Positions 1 through 8,886 of a stretch of 31,117 nt of DNA are shown here, in pieces (positions within the stretch are counted from its first letter, which is position 1; the number at the start of each line of letters is the position of its first letter). The stretch lies in contig DKBB01000325.1 of assembly GCA_002451015.1 (NCBI GenBank), positions 1 through 31,117 of the forward strand, in the 5' to 3' direction. The notes under the pieces were generated by a model. The model worked only from the letters and a program-made list of their open reading frames with translations, was not told where the DNA came from and searched no databases. The DNA is from Acidobacteria bacterium UBA6911. Its GTDB lineage: Bacteria > Acidobacteriota > UBA6911. A program made the position numbers and the translations under genes.

Positions 1-164
1 GGGGATTTCCGCAAGCCCAGGGCTTCGTCGAGACCGTGGACCGGATAGGGCGTATAGGCTTCCAACTTTGCCGTCACACCGGATTTAACTTTGGGAATCG
101 CCTTCATAAGCGATTGCGCGCTGTCGAATATCCCAAGGACCGAGAAGACCTCTCTATTGCTCAT
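1..164 (-). CDS. actD: Alternative complex III subunit ActD, 5' part only
   Basis: This is the N-terminal part of the ActD (DUF3341) membrane subunit of alternative complex III, a quinol:electron-acceptor oxidoreductase; the rest lies beyond the left edge. Reading the minus strand from the ATG at 164 gives about 54 residues starting MSNREVFSVLGIFDSAQ, with AYTPYPVHGLDEALGL further on, the typical opening of DUF3341 proteins. The start overlaps the end of actC by 11 bases, which indicates translational coupling. The usual operon order is actA-B-C-D-E-F, so actE, actF and often cytochrome oxidase genes would be expected further left. The family call rests on the short conserved N-terminus and on the operon position. 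Confidence 0.85.
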   Translation of the reverse strand, partial: MSNREVFSVLGIFDSAQSLMKAIPKVKSGVTAKLEAYTPYPVHGLDEALGLRKS

Positions 165-1542
165 GAGATCCCCCTTCCCTGTGAGGCTGCGATCCGGGCA
201 GGTCCATTTTCATCTCGGTCGTGGCAATCACCGGCAGCACTCTTGCGAAAAGCAGCACAAGTGTAAAGAAAAGCCCGAAGGAGCCCAGGAGAATGCCGTA
301 GTCCACAATTGTCGGTATGTATATGTGCCAGGAAGATGGCAGGAAGTCTTCATGCAGCGAACTGACGATAATGACAAATCGTTCGAACCACATGCCGACA
401 GTCACCGAAAGAGATACAAAAATCATACCGATGTATTTCGTACGGAACCATTTAAACCACAACAACTGGGGAATCAGGATATTGCACGTGATCGTCAGCC
501 ACCCGGCCCACCAGTAGGTTCCGAAGAGGTACTGCAGGAAGGTATGGTGGATATAGTCGTTCATACTGTACCAGGCGGTGAATCCCTCGAGCAGGTACGC
601 ATACCCCATCAGGCAGGAACAGGTCAGGATGACCTTGTTCATCACCTCCAGGTGGTAATTGGTGATGAGGTGCTCCAGCCGCATTGTCCGCCGCACCACG
701 ACCATGGCCATGACGACCATGGCGAATCCCGCGAATATGGCTCCCGCAACGAAGTAGGGCGGAAAGATCGTCATATGCCAGCCGGGCACGAGGGACACGG
801 CAAAGTCGAAAGAAACCACGCTGTGAACCGAAAGAACCAGCCCCGTCGCGAGCCCGGCGATGACCAGGTAGGCCTTTTCATAATGCCGCCAGTGCCTTGT
901 CGCGCCGCGCCAGCCCAGGCTGAGCGCCGAATAGACAAATTTTCTTATCTTGTTCGTAGCCCGGTCCCGCATGGAAGCGATATCCGGGATCAGCCCGATG
1001 TACCAGAACAGCAGCGAAACCAGGAAATAGGTGTTGACGGCAAACACGTCCCAGAGAAGCGGGGAACGGAAGTTGGGCCATATGCCGCGCTGGTTGGGAT
1101 AGGGTCCCAGCCAGAATGCGAGCCAGGGCCTCCCGACATGGATCAGGGGGAACAGGGTGGCGCAGATCACGGCGAAAATGGTCATGGCTTCCGCAAAACG
1201 AGAAACCCCGTTGCGCCAGCGCGCCCGGAACAGGAGCAGGATTGCAGAGATCAGTGTTCCGGCATGTCCGATTCCTACCCAGAAAACGAAATTGATTATA
1301 TCGAAAGCCCATGCGACCGGGATGTTGTTTCCCCAGACGCCGATGCCGGTCGCGATGGTGTAACCGATAAGCGCCATGCCTATCAGAGTCGCCGTCGAAG
1401 TCATCGCAAAAGCGATGAACCATGCCAGCGGCGGACGCTGCCCCGTGGGGGTCAACAGCTGATCGTCCAGGTCCCCCAGGCGTACATGGCCCGTAATCAC
1501 AGGTGCGGGCTTCAGCTTTTCCAGGGCCGCTTCCGATTTCAT
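154..1542 (-). CDS. actC: Alternative complex III membrane subunit ActC (NrfD-like)
   Basis: This is a 462-residue polytopic membrane protein of the NrfD/PsrC family, the quinol-binding integral subunit of alternative complex III. About ten hydrophobic segments are visible, starting near residue 40 (LAWFIAFAMTSTATLIGMAL). The conserved stretches around HAGTLISAILLLFR, WPNFRSPLLWDVFAV and MWFERFVII are typical of ActC. The ATG overlaps the actB stop codon by 4 bases (ATGA), and the 3' end overlaps actD, so the genes form one transcription unit. In the known complex ActC and ActF are the two quinone-site subunits and pass electrons to the Fe-S clusters of ActB. Length and context are normal and nothing looks damaged. 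Confidence 0.93.
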   Translation of the reverse strand: MKSEAALEKLKPAPVITGHVRLGDLDDQLLTPTGQRPPLAWFIAFAMTSTATLIGMALIGYTIATGIGVWGNNIPVAWAFDIINFVFWVGIGHAGTLISAILLLFRARWRNGVSRFAEAMTIFAVICATLFPLIHVGRPWLAFWLGPYPNQRGIWPNFRSPLLWDVFAVNTYFLVSLLFWYIGLIPDIASMRDRATNKIRKFVYSALSLGWRGATRHWRHYEKAYLVIAGLATGLVLSVHSVVSFDFAVSLVPGWHMTIFPPYFVAGAIFAGFAMVVMAMVVVRRTMRLEHLITNYHLEVMNKVILTCSCLMGYAYLLEGFTAWYSMNDYIHHTFLQYLFGTYWWAGWLTITCNILIPQLLWFKWFRTKYIGMIFVSLSVTVGMWFERFVIIVSSLHEDFLPSSWHIYIPTIVDYGILLGSFGLFFTLVLLFARVLPVIATTEMKMDLPGSQPHREGGSHEQ

Positions 1543-4500
1543 CCCTTATCCTCTTCCTCTTCGACAGCAGGGTTTGAAATATCCGCCAGGTATGTTACGG
1601 ATGGTTTGATTCCAAGCTCTTCCAGCATGTGATACGCCCGGTTTGCCTTCGACAATTTCGCAACACGGCTGTCGGGATCCTTCAGGTCGCCGAACACAAT
1701 CGCCCCGGCCGGGCAGGCTCCGGCGCAGGCGGGAACAATGTCTCCGTCTCTGATACTGCGGCCATCAACCTTCGCTTTCTGCTTTGCATTCTGAATGCGC
1801 TGAATGCAGAAGGTGCACTTTTCCATGACTCCCCGCGGCCGTACGGTCACCTCGGGATTGAATACCAGGCTTTCCGGTTCCTTTTTCTCTGAGGTGTAGT
1901 CGAAAAAGTTGAACCGGCGGACCTTGAAAGGACAATTGTTCGAGCAGTAGCGCGTCCCCACACAACGGTTGTAGGCCATCTGGTTCAGCCCGTCCGGGCT
2001 GTGGGTCGTCGCATTGACCGGACAGACGATTTCACAGGGCGCATCGTCGCAGTGCTGGCAGAACATGGGCTGATGCAGGACCCGCGGGTCTTTCTTATCC
2101 CCTTCATAATAACGATCGATCCGGATCCAGTGCATATGCCGGCCCCGCAGAATCCGCTCCGGACCGACAACCGGGATGTTGTTTTCGGACTGGCAGGCGA
2201 TGACACAGGCGCTGCAGCCGGTGCAGGCCGACAGATCCACCGCCATGCTCCATTTGTGCCCCGGGTATTCCCTTTCGGGCACCAGGGATGCATGATGGTG
2301 CGGTTCGTGCTGTTCCTCTTTCATCGACTCCGACTCGTATTGTTTTAGAGTCCATGAACGGGCCAAATCCCTGCCTTCCATCCGGTCGTGGGTCTGAGTG
2401 AGGGGAAGAGGACGCCTCTCCTGAGTGTTTTTTCGTCGTATGCCTATTCCGGGAACAAGAAGCGGGGATCTTGGCGAATTGTTCAGTAAAGGATAAGCAT
2501 TCACGCCGATACCCGTCGCGACATTGCCGGTCCGTCTGCCGTATCCGAGCGCTAGCGCCGCAACACCGTTGCACTGCCCGGGTTGAATCAGCACCGGAGC
2601 TTCCACGGTTACGTCCCCGTTGGAAACCTCAACCATATCCCCATTCAAGACTCCAAGGTCCTCCGCATCCTGAACAGAAAGGGAAACCGGGTTTTCCCAT
2701 GTAGTCCTGGTAACCGGATCGGGCAGTTCATTGAGCCAGCCGTTGTTGGAATACCTCCCGTCATAAACACCCGCGCCAGTTGCAAGGACAAGTTCCATTC
2801 CCTCGGACGAATCGGCATTCACAACGCCTGCCGCTGAGGCTAGGGCGCTCCGAAGCATATCCGGTTTCAGTTCCATTCGAGGAATCTGTTCAGGGTCGAT
2901 TTTTACGCCGCCATTGTGGAGCGCCGCGTTCCAGTAATCATCGAACCGGATCGGGCCGTCTTCAGGATATATTCCGGATTTCCACCTGGCCTTGAGATAT
3001 TCCAGATAGCCGTCGGGAATCCCCATCCCCATATTCCTCATACAGGAAAGAAGAATATCCTCTCCCTGCCGGGTATCGTGCAGGGCGCCGATTACCGGCT
3101 GGCGCAGGCTGATGTAATCCGCCGCGGTTTTAAAATCGCCCCACGATTCCAGCCAGTGATTTTCCGGCAGTCTCCAGTTACAGTCGAGCGCGGTCTCATC
3201 CTCGTAGAGGCCAATTCGATAACTTTCGGCAATATTGGCAATGGCTTTCTTCCAAAGAGACGTATCGGGAAAAGCATAGGCAGGATTCGCACTCCAGAAG
3301 ATTGTAGCCGCAAATTTCCCTTCCGCGGCATCCGCCAACAATCTCTGGAGCTCCGCGTTCGATATAATTTCCGTAACATTGGTTCCACTATTGAAATCAA
3401 CCGTATTCCCTTCCGCTTCCAGCATGGAATTCAGCAGGCTGCAGGCAAGGTGTGCTTCCGTCGGAAGAGCCGGACCGGCCAGAACTAATGCTGATTTTCG
3501 TGCTCGCGCCAGATTCGCAGCCAGGAATTTCAGCATAGTCAACTCCCCCTCCCGGACCTCAGCCATCCTTTCCGGATCAAACGCTTGCAGGTCTTCAATG
3601 CTCAATCCCGCAGGTAAAGGAATTCCCTGTGTTACATTCAGGAGTCGAATCAGCGCAAAAGCCCTCGAGGCTATTCCGGACGGTCGCACCTGAAGCCGCT
3701 CGTCGGCATTGGCCCCTGTCAAGGTCATAGATCCCTCAAGAACCCAGAGACGGTTCATCGGATCTTTAGGACTGGAGATGCGGCGCGATGCTGCAAAATC
3801 ACGAATGGATACGGGAGCGGGTTCATCAACGCCGAGAAAATCAGCCTGAAGTGAAACAATGAGCCTGGCACGATCGAAACGAGGTTTCGGTACAATGGCA
3901 TTCCCATAAAGCAACGATGAGGCTTCAAACTGCGACTGCGGCGCACAAGGTTCCCAACGCACATGTCGCAAACCCGGCAATACATGTTTTAAGTCGCCGA
4001 TCAATGCAGCCTGTGTGGGAGAAATCACCGCGCCTGTCATCAGCAGAACTGGTTTGCCTCCCGTACGCGCCTTCTCGAAAGTCTGCGACATCGCAGCTAT
4101 GGCATCTTTCCACGTGGAAGCGTCGCCTTTAAATCTGGGGGCGCGCAGGCGGTCGGGGTCGTACAGCCCCAGCAGGTCGCCCATGGCGCGCAGGCTTACC
4201 GTCCCCTTCGACACCGGGTGGTCCGGATTTCCTTCAATATGAAGGGGCCTCCCCTCACGGGTCTTTACTAGAACACCCTGCGTATTCCATCCCTCCTGGA
4301 ATGTACTGGCATAGTAGGCGGCAACCCCCGGTTTGATCTCACCGGGATTCCTGGTGTAAGGCACGATCGAACCCCGGTCGATTCGGGAACAGGAGGTCCC
4401 CATGGCCAATGCGGCGGAAGCGGAGAGCAGGCTCAGGAATCTGCGCCGCGAGATGCCGTCCGGATACATATCCAGTATTTCGGCCGGCAAGCCGTCAACA

Positions 4501-4580
4501 TGATGCACGGATGACATCGGGGACGCGTCCTTCCCAAACCTCATAGGCTCAATGCTGCGGGCATCCTTGGGTTCTTTCAC
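1539..4580 (-). CDS. actB: Alternative complex III subunit ActB (molybdopterin-like plus Fe-S)
   Basis: This 1013-residue periplasmic electron-transfer subunit of alternative complex III starts at a GTG at 4580, preceded by AGAGG. Near residue 45 a twin-arginine signal is visible (SRRRFLSLLSASAAL), so Tat export is expected. The first ~700 residues resemble a molybdopterin oxidoreductase; in known ActB proteins this domain holds no cofactor. The C-terminal part carries four cysteine groups typical of polyferredoxins: CTGCSACVIAC, CQHCDDAPCEIVC, CVGTRYCSNNC and CTFC paired with CAGACP. In characterised complexes these bind three [4Fe-4S] and one [3Fe-4S] cluster. The gene lies 41 bases after actA and overlaps actC by 4 bases. 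Size and domain order match the family. Confidence 0.94.
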   Translation of the reverse strand: MKEPKDARSIEPMRFGKDASPMSSVHHVDGLPAEILDMYPDGISRRRFLSLLSASAALAMGTSCSRIDRGSIVPYTRNPGEIKPGVAAYYASTFQEGWNTQGVLVKTREGRPLHIEGNPDHPVSKGTVSLRAMGDLLGLYDPDRLRAPRFKGDASTWKDAIAAMSQTFEKARTGGKPVLLMTGAVISPTQAALIGDLKHVLPGLRHVRWEPCAPQSQFEASSLLYGNAIVPKPRFDRARLIVSLQADFLGVDEPAPVSIRDFAASRRISSPKDPMNRLWVLEGSMTLTGANADERLQVRPSGIASRAFALIRLLNVTQGIPLPAGLSIEDLQAFDPERMAEVREGELTMLKFLAANLARARKSALVLAGPALPTEAHLACSLLNSMLEAEGNTVDFNSGTNVTEIISNAELQRLLADAAEGKFAATIFWSANPAYAFPDTSLWKKAIANIAESYRIGLYEDETALDCNWRLPENHWLESWGDFKTAADYISLRQPVIGALHDTRQGEDILLSCMRNMGMGIPDGYLEYLKARWKSGIYPEDGPIRFDDYWNAALHNGGVKIDPEQIPRMELKPDMLRSALASAAGVVNADSSEGMELVLATGAGVYDGRYSNNGWLNELPDPVTRTTWENPVSLSVQDAEDLGVLNGDMVEVSNGDVTVEAPVLIQPGQCNGVAALALGYGRRTGNVATGIGVNAYPLLNNSPRSPLLVPGIGIRRKNTQERRPLPLTQTHDRMEGRDLARSWTLKQYESESMKEEQHEPHHHASLVPEREYPGHKWSMAVDLSACTGCSACVIACQSENNIPVVGPERILRGRHMHWIRIDRYYEGDKKDPRVLHQPMFCQHCDDAPCEIVCPVNATTHSPDGLNQMAYNRCVGTRYCSNNCPFKVRRFNFFDYTSEKKEPESLVFNPEVTVRPRGVMEKCTFCIQRIQNAKQKAKVDGRSIRDGDIVPACAGACPAGAIVFGDLKDPDSRVAKLSKANRAYHMLEELGIKPSVTYLADISNPAVEEEEDKG

Positions 4581-4621
4581 AATGCCTCTTGATCAAAATA
4601 CTTCGCCGGAGCCTATGCCTG

Positions 4622-5206
4622 CTACCGATGGCAGGCGTTGCAATGCTCCGGTCCGTTAGTAATTGCCGAATCCGCCGGAAGCGCATACACCGGGTCCCGG
4701 TGACACCCCAGGCAGTTGCTCATCCGCATGGACATATCCTGGTAGACAATATTCATGGTCTGCACTTCCCCGTGGCAGGTCTGGCAAATGATTTCCGCAT
4801 GGACATGGGGCCGGTGATCGAAATAGACGTGGTCCGGCAGGGAATGAACCCGCACCCACTCAAGCGGCTCTTCAGATTCGTAAACGGCAGCAAGCTTCAG
4901 GATGTCCGGACTGTCCGTTTTGGTCACGCTGTGGCAGTTCATGCATTTCTGCACCGTCGGAATTCCGGCCTGTCTCGATTTGAGAACTCCGTTATGACAA
5001 TACTCGCATGGAATGCGCAAAGTGCCCGGGTGGAGCTGATGGGAATAGGGAATCGGCTGCACCGGCGCATAGCCCCGGGCAAAACGGTCGGGCTGCGTGA
5101 ACCAACCCACGCAGACAACTGTCCCCAGTATCGCAACCAGGGCGACAGGCAGTATAAACCGTGAGTAATACAGAAAATCCCGACCAGACTCTTTCAATAA
5201 TCCCAT
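4622..5206 (-). CDS. actA: Alternative complex III pentahaem cytochrome ActA
   Basis: This 194-residue membrane-anchored multihaem cytochrome c is the first gene of the complex III operon. One N-terminal transmembrane segment (about residues 17-36) is followed by a periplasmic domain with five CXXCH haem motifs: CEYCH, CMNCH, CQTCH, CLGCH and CNACH. Extra histidines (YSHQ, YFDHRPH) are candidate distal ligands. ActA is known as the pentahaem subunit that helps transfer electrons out of the complex. The ATG at 5206 has an AGGA about 10 bases upstream. A promoter for the operon should lie in the 336-base divergent gap before the phosphatase gene, but I could not identify one with confidence. 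Confidence 0.94.
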   Translation of the reverse strand: MGLLKESGRDFLYYSRFILPVALVAILGTVVCVGWFTQPDRFARGYAPVQPIPYSHQLHPGTLRIPCEYCHNGVLKSRQAGIPTVQKCMNCHSVTKTDSPDILKLAAVYESEEPLEWVRVHSLPDHVYFDHRPHVHAEIICQTCHGEVQTMNIVYQDMSMRMSNCLGCHRDPVYALPADSAITNGPEHCNACHR

Positions 5207-5542
5207 CTGGCAACATTCCTGGGCAAGTAGGGTATTCCCTCAACTATAACCGTTCGTCATTTTAACTGTTCTTACTGTCTCATCATGGGGTGATTGAAGT
5301 CAAGTCGTTGAGTGACATATAAATGTAGGTCCTTTATCCTTCCCTGCCATTGTGATCGAACAGCCTGTATACATCTCCTGAAAATGATTCTGATAAAAAG
5401 ATGCTGTACACGGCAATACCCTGTATCGCAACTTGTCGATACCGATCCTCACTTGAGTGTAATGGAGACTGGGCTTATATTTTAGGTATAAAGCTTTGCG
5501 GGTGCGCAATACCGAACGATCAGGACACGAGGCCCTGAATAT
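5207..5542. other. Divergent intergenic region between actA and phosphatase
   Basis: This 336-base gap separates the minus-strand act operon from the plus-strand phosphatase gene, so it should hold both promoters. The minus strand has a TATAGT near 5245, but no convincing -35 box at the right distance. I see no RNA gene, repeat or clear operator. The small open frames in this stretch do not resemble proteins. Confidence 0.4.
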
Positions 5543-6691
5543 ATGCAAAAGATTCCAGTTTCCATGATTCGCATTATCTTTTTTATTTTTCTCCTGCCCG
5601 GCGCCGTTCCGGCCGGCCAAAGCACCTGGACGGGTGTCGAACGCGTGGTGGCTGTCGGGGACGTGCACGGAGATTTTGCCCAGCTCGCGGCCGTACTGCG
5701 TTCCGTCGGTCTTATTAATGCAGACCTGCAATGGTCCGGCGGGAAAACACACCTCGTACAGATCGGGGATTTACCCGACCGGGGGCCGGACACCCGGAAG
5801 GTTTTCAATTTGATGATGCAACTCGAAGAGCAGGCTAAGACTGCCGGCGGCGCCGTACACGCTTTGCTGGGCAACCATGATGCCATGAACCTCTACGGGG
5901 ATCTCCGATACGTCACTCCCGAGGAATTTGCGAGCTTTCGAACCGGCGACTCCGAAAAGGTGCGTGAAACCTTTTACCAAAGGCACCTGGAGCAGCTCGC
6001 CGAAAATCCTGAAACAAAAGGGGAACCTCCGCCGGGCGAGGATTATCGAAAAGCGTGGGAAGAAAAATATCCGCTGGGTTACTTCGAGCACCGTTTCCAT
6101 TTCGGCCCCAACGGCAGCTACGGCAAGTGGATCGCACAACACAATACAATCATACAGATCAATGACACGATATTCTGCCACGCCGGGATCGGTCCGAAAT
6201 ATGCGGATTTTGACTTCGACACAATCAACCAGCAGGCCCGGGAGGAACTGGAGGACTTCAGCAAACTCCAGGGAGGCATCCTGCTCGATACCGAAGGGCC
6301 GCTCTGGTATCGGGGCTGGGCGAAAGAGGAGGAGTCGGTTCTCGAGAATCAGCTGGAGAGCATACTGGATCGCCACGGCGCACAGCGCCTGGTCATCGGC
6401 CATACGCCGACCGACGGAACTGTAATCCCAAGATTTTCAGGCCGGATTCTTTTGGTGGACGTCGGGCTGTCGGCATATTACGGATCCCGCCTGGCATGTC
6501 TGGTCATCGAAAACGGCGGAGTATTTGCCCTGCATCGAGGCAGCCGGCTGGAAATCCCGAAGGAACCGGGGCTTTCCTTGATACGTTACCTTAAAAAAGC
6601 CGCCTCGCTGGATCCTGAGCCCTCTCCACTGCAGCCAATAATCTCAAAACTGGAAGAGCAGTTGCAAACGCCTCTACCCCAGGTCCCGTAA
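5543..6691 (+). CDS. Exported Shewanella-like (PPP family) metallophosphatase
   Basis: This 382-residue calcineurin-like phosphoesterase is close to the Shewanella-like phosphatase branch of the PPP family, which hydrolyses phosphoprotein or phosphate esters with two metal ions. The metal-site motifs appear in order: GDVHGD (residues 39-44), GDLPDRG (75-81) and GNHD (110-113), then FCHAGIG and VIGHTP for the later histidines. The N-terminus has a hydrophobic segment (IRIIFFIFLLPGAVPAG) that looks like a signal peptide, so a periplasmic location is likely. Translation could begin at the ATG at 5543 or at a second ATG at 5564 directly before the signal; neither has a strong ribosome binding site. 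The substrate is unknown. The gene is divergent from the act operon and appears to stand alone. Confidence 0.85.
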   Translation: MQKIPVSMIRIIFFIFLLPGAVPAGQSTWTGVERVVAVGDVHGDFAQLAAVLRSVGLINADLQWSGGKTHLVQIGDLPDRGPDTRKVFNLMMQLEEQAKTAGGAVHALLGNHDAMNLYGDLRYVTPEEFASFRTGDSEKVRETFYQRHLEQLAENPETKGEPPPGEDYRKAWEEKYPLGYFEHRFHFGPNGSYGKWIAQHNTIIQINDTIFCHAGIGPKYADFDFDTINQQAREELEDFSKLQGGILLDTEGPLWYRGWAKEEESVLENQLESILDRHGAQRLVIGHTPTDGTVIPRFSGRILLVDVGLSAYYGSRLACLVIENGGVFALHRGSRLEIPKEPGLSLIRYLKKAASLDPEPSPLQPIISKLEEQLQTPLPQVP

Positions 6692-6744
6692 TCATTAAAT
6701 CACGCTTCTCTTACCGGCATGTATTACACCGAGGGTAATGAGGG

Positions 6745-7092
6745 TTAGAGTTGCAATACCTTTCTGAAAGTCAGCAATGCATTCACCGTGTCGCGCATGT
6801 TGGTCGGCTTGCCGGCCACAAGGAGATCCGCCCGCTTGTAGTATTCGAGACAGGTTCCACAGGACAGGATCTCGCTTCCCTCGGATTCGAACCGGTCCAT
6901 AAGGTCCTCCATGGACGAACCCTCGGTCGTTAAAAATATACCCGAATTCATGCAGATAATTCGCGCCGGGACGGATCCGGATTCCAGCAACTGAGTCAGA
7001 AAGGCGCGCAGCAGCTTCTCTCCCAGGTCGGGCTCCCCATCACCCAGCATGTTCGATTTGATCAACAGCAACAATGAACCGTCAACAGTCAT
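6745..7092 (-). CDS. DsrE-family protein resembling the C-terminal half of YedF
   Basis: This 115-residue protein has a DsrE/DsrF-like fold. Its C-terminal motif EILSCGTCLEYY followed by GKPTNMRDTV closely resembles the end of YedF, called a sulfurtransferase-like selenium metabolism protein. Full-length YedF has a TusA-type domain before this part; here it is absent, so the protein is either a stand-alone DsrE protein or a reduced YedF. The CGTC pair is a candidate thiol/sulfur-carrying site. The start is placed at the ATG at 7092 because AGGAG lies 8 bases upstream; the open frame continues further upstream only into a palindromic element. A role in sulfur or selenium transfer is inferred from family resemblance. 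The probable selenoprotein about 11 kb away makes the selenium link attractive but does not prove it. Confidence 0.75.
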   Translation of the reverse strand: MTVDGSLLLLIKSNMLGDGEPDLGEKLLRAFLTQLLESGSVPARIICMNSGIFLTTEGSSMEDLMDRFESEGSEILSCGTCLEYYKRADLLVAGKPTNMRDTVNALLTFRKVLQL

Positions 7093-7178
7093 TATCTTTC
7101 TCCTTTTCAGCATTGCACAGGACGCCAAGGCGTGCTGGATAAATCCGCGGGTTTTCCAATAAAGCCCGAATCGCCCTA

Positions 7179-7283
7179 AGGAAAAAGCCATGGGGGCTTC
7201 TGCCCCCAAACTCCCAGCTGCCATTCATCCCCGGCCTTTGGCTGGGGCCCCAGCCAAAGGCCGGGGCATTCCGGCTTTTTCCT
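7179..7283. repeat. Nested palindromic element (38-bp perfect palindrome plus hairpin)
   Basis: The stretch contains three nested symmetrical parts. The outer arms are an 11-base inverted repeat, AGGAAAAAGCC at 7179-7189 and GGCTTTTTCCT at 7273-7283. Inside are a short hairpin, GGGGGC-TTCT-GCCCCC (7192-7207), and a perfect 38-base palindrome (7229-7266) with arms starting CCCCGGCCTTTGG. Folded as RNA or single-stranded DNA this would make a cloverleaf-like shape. It lies upstream of the DsrE-like gene and downstream of the GspC-like gene, both on the minus strand. It may be a REP/REPIN-type or MITE-like repeat, or a transcription terminator for the GspC-like gene. Only one copy is seen in the window. 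Confidence 0.75.
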
Positions 7284-7511
7284 ATAAAAATCAAAGAACG
7301 GAAACAAACCATGCCTGCAAGGCACTGCATTGGCCTGTTTCATGAAGCGGGAGCCCGGATCACATTCTTAAGTATCCCGCCTCCTTTCCCGTCTCAAGGG
7401 ATTTCGACGAGAAACGGCAAACAGTGAACGTTCAATCTCTTATTGTAAATACCCACAGACCGGCATGGCCGCTGAGAATTTCACGGCCATAGACCGTTGA
7501 CACAAAAAGAA

Positions 7512-8444
7512 TCAAAATAAATGCGAAGCAAATTCACCGTCGAAAAGTGAGGACACCGCCTTTGAATTCAGGACATCCATAGGAGTCCATGAGCCCTGGC
7601 CTTCCCAGAAAAGATGATAGGTCAGGATTATGTCTTGATTTCCCCTTCGGATTTTTAGCTGGAGGTCGTCGGAAAAATAAGCATCGATACCGGACCTGAC
7701 ACCGTTCAAGAGACTGTCCACCGGTTTGCCGTTAACCTCTACAAGTACATCCCCCTCCTTCAGCCCAAGAGCCTGAAACAAAGGATTATGCTCAATATCG
7801 GTTACCTGGATCCCATCCATTTCTCCGTTCCGGCTGTGAGCTTTCATCGAGAAATCAAGGACACTGGAGGCATCTCCACGAAATGCTCTATAGGGATTGA
7901 GGTCGAATTCCCCATCGTTTATTTCTCGAAATCCAGACCGGCTTTTGGCTAAAGGGTTTTCACTCTGAAAATGGAAATATATTCTCTTTCTCACTCCGCT
8001 CTTCTGCAGAACAACGTGGTCCTGCTTGATGCCTACAAGCTTCGAGTCGTCGGGGAGAGTGTCCTGAATTAGGTAAGTGCGGCTTGAGCCCGTATTCATA
8101 TCCTCTATAGTGGCTCTGCTGGATTCAGGATCCGTATCATGCTCTATGATGCTTATTAATCGGAATGAGCCGAAGACCTGCTTCTTTTGGGAGCTTTTGA
8201 GCAACCGCATCACAAGAGGGTAGTTCTCCTGTCCTTCGGACCGGCCTTCATCCCCGGATAATTTATCTACAGGAACAATCTTCGGCACGGCGATGACTTT
8301 CGCCGCTTCGCCGTCATCTTTCAGGGAACCGGCTACTTCGGTCCCCAAGGAACCATCGAAAATAAAAGTCCTGGCCAGGATGAAGGCAACCGCTACTGCA
8401 AACAGGCTTATAAGCAATATATACATGCGCTTCCGGTTGAACAT
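7512..8444 (-). CDS. GspC-like inner-membrane protein with PDZ domain
   Basis: This 310-residue protein has the layout of type II secretion GspC. A short cytoplasmic N-terminus precedes one transmembrane segment (about residues 8-25). A periplasmic region follows with a GspC homology-type segment (SRTYLIQDTLPDDSKLVGIK, about 120-160) and a C-terminal PDZ domain (NPLFQALGLKEGDVLVEVNG, about 225-245). GspC normally links the outer-membrane secretin to the inner-membrane platform. No other secretion genes are nearby, so this is an orphan copy and could serve a separate PDZ scaffold role. The ATG at 8444 has AAGGGA 5 bases upstream. The gap between this gene and the palindromic element (7284-7511) holds nothing I recognise. 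Confidence 0.72.
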   Translation of the reverse strand: MFNRKRMYILLISLFAVAVAFILARTFIFDGSLGTEVAGSLKDDGEAAKVIAVPKIVPVDKLSGDEGRSEGQENYPLVMRLLKSSQKKQVFGSFRLISIIEHDTDPESSRATIEDMNTGSSRTYLIQDTLPDDSKLVGIKQDHVVLQKSGVRKRIYFHFQSENPLAKSRSGFREINDGEFDLNPYRAFRGDASSVLDFSMKAHSRNGEMDGIQVTDIEHNPLFQALGLKEGDVLVEVNGKPVDSLLNGVRSGIDAYFSDDLQLKIRRGNQDIILTYHLFWEGQGSWTPMDVLNSKAVSSLFDGEFASHLF

Positions 8445-8886
8445 ATTGTTCCCTTCAGGGTGCTGAAATCAGGCTCTCGCTTGTCCGGCAGAAACGTAAT
8501 CCGTCCTTAAATTATAAAAAGCAAATCAGAATCATTATATAAAAACAATGGTACCTTTCTGAAAGAAAACTCGCCCCCTCTTTAAAACGGGCTTTATATA
8601 TGGAATTTTCAGTTGGACCCCGGACAGCGATTACAGTTCCGCACTATTCTAATACATTCCGTTGTCTTTCCATTTTAAGGCCTGCATAGGGTATGTTCGT
8701 GTTCAGGATCGAATTTGGACTCTCGTTCCACCGATGGTATGATGAGCGATTCAAAACCGCACGACTTCCCGGTTTCTGAGCAGGGGAAGTCTAATCGGGA
8801 TGTGCGCTCTGGATTCATTCAAACCGGGAATGCGGATCTGTTCGGAGCCATTACACGAAGTGAACCAGATTGCTGGAGCATCGCCC
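8445..8886. other. Intergenic region, no gene recognised
   Basis: This 442-base gap lies between the divergent GspC-like and FAD-oxidoreductase genes and must contain their promoters. An AT-rich stretch at about 8507-8550 is the most promoter-like part. Open frames here are short and show no protein-like features. I see no repeat or RNA structure that stands out. Confidence 0.4.

Noticed and set aside
91..1632. Long plus-strand open frame of about 513 codons
   Set aside because: It lies opposite actC, has a low-complexity charged composition without any domain, and is a shadow of the real minus-strand gene.
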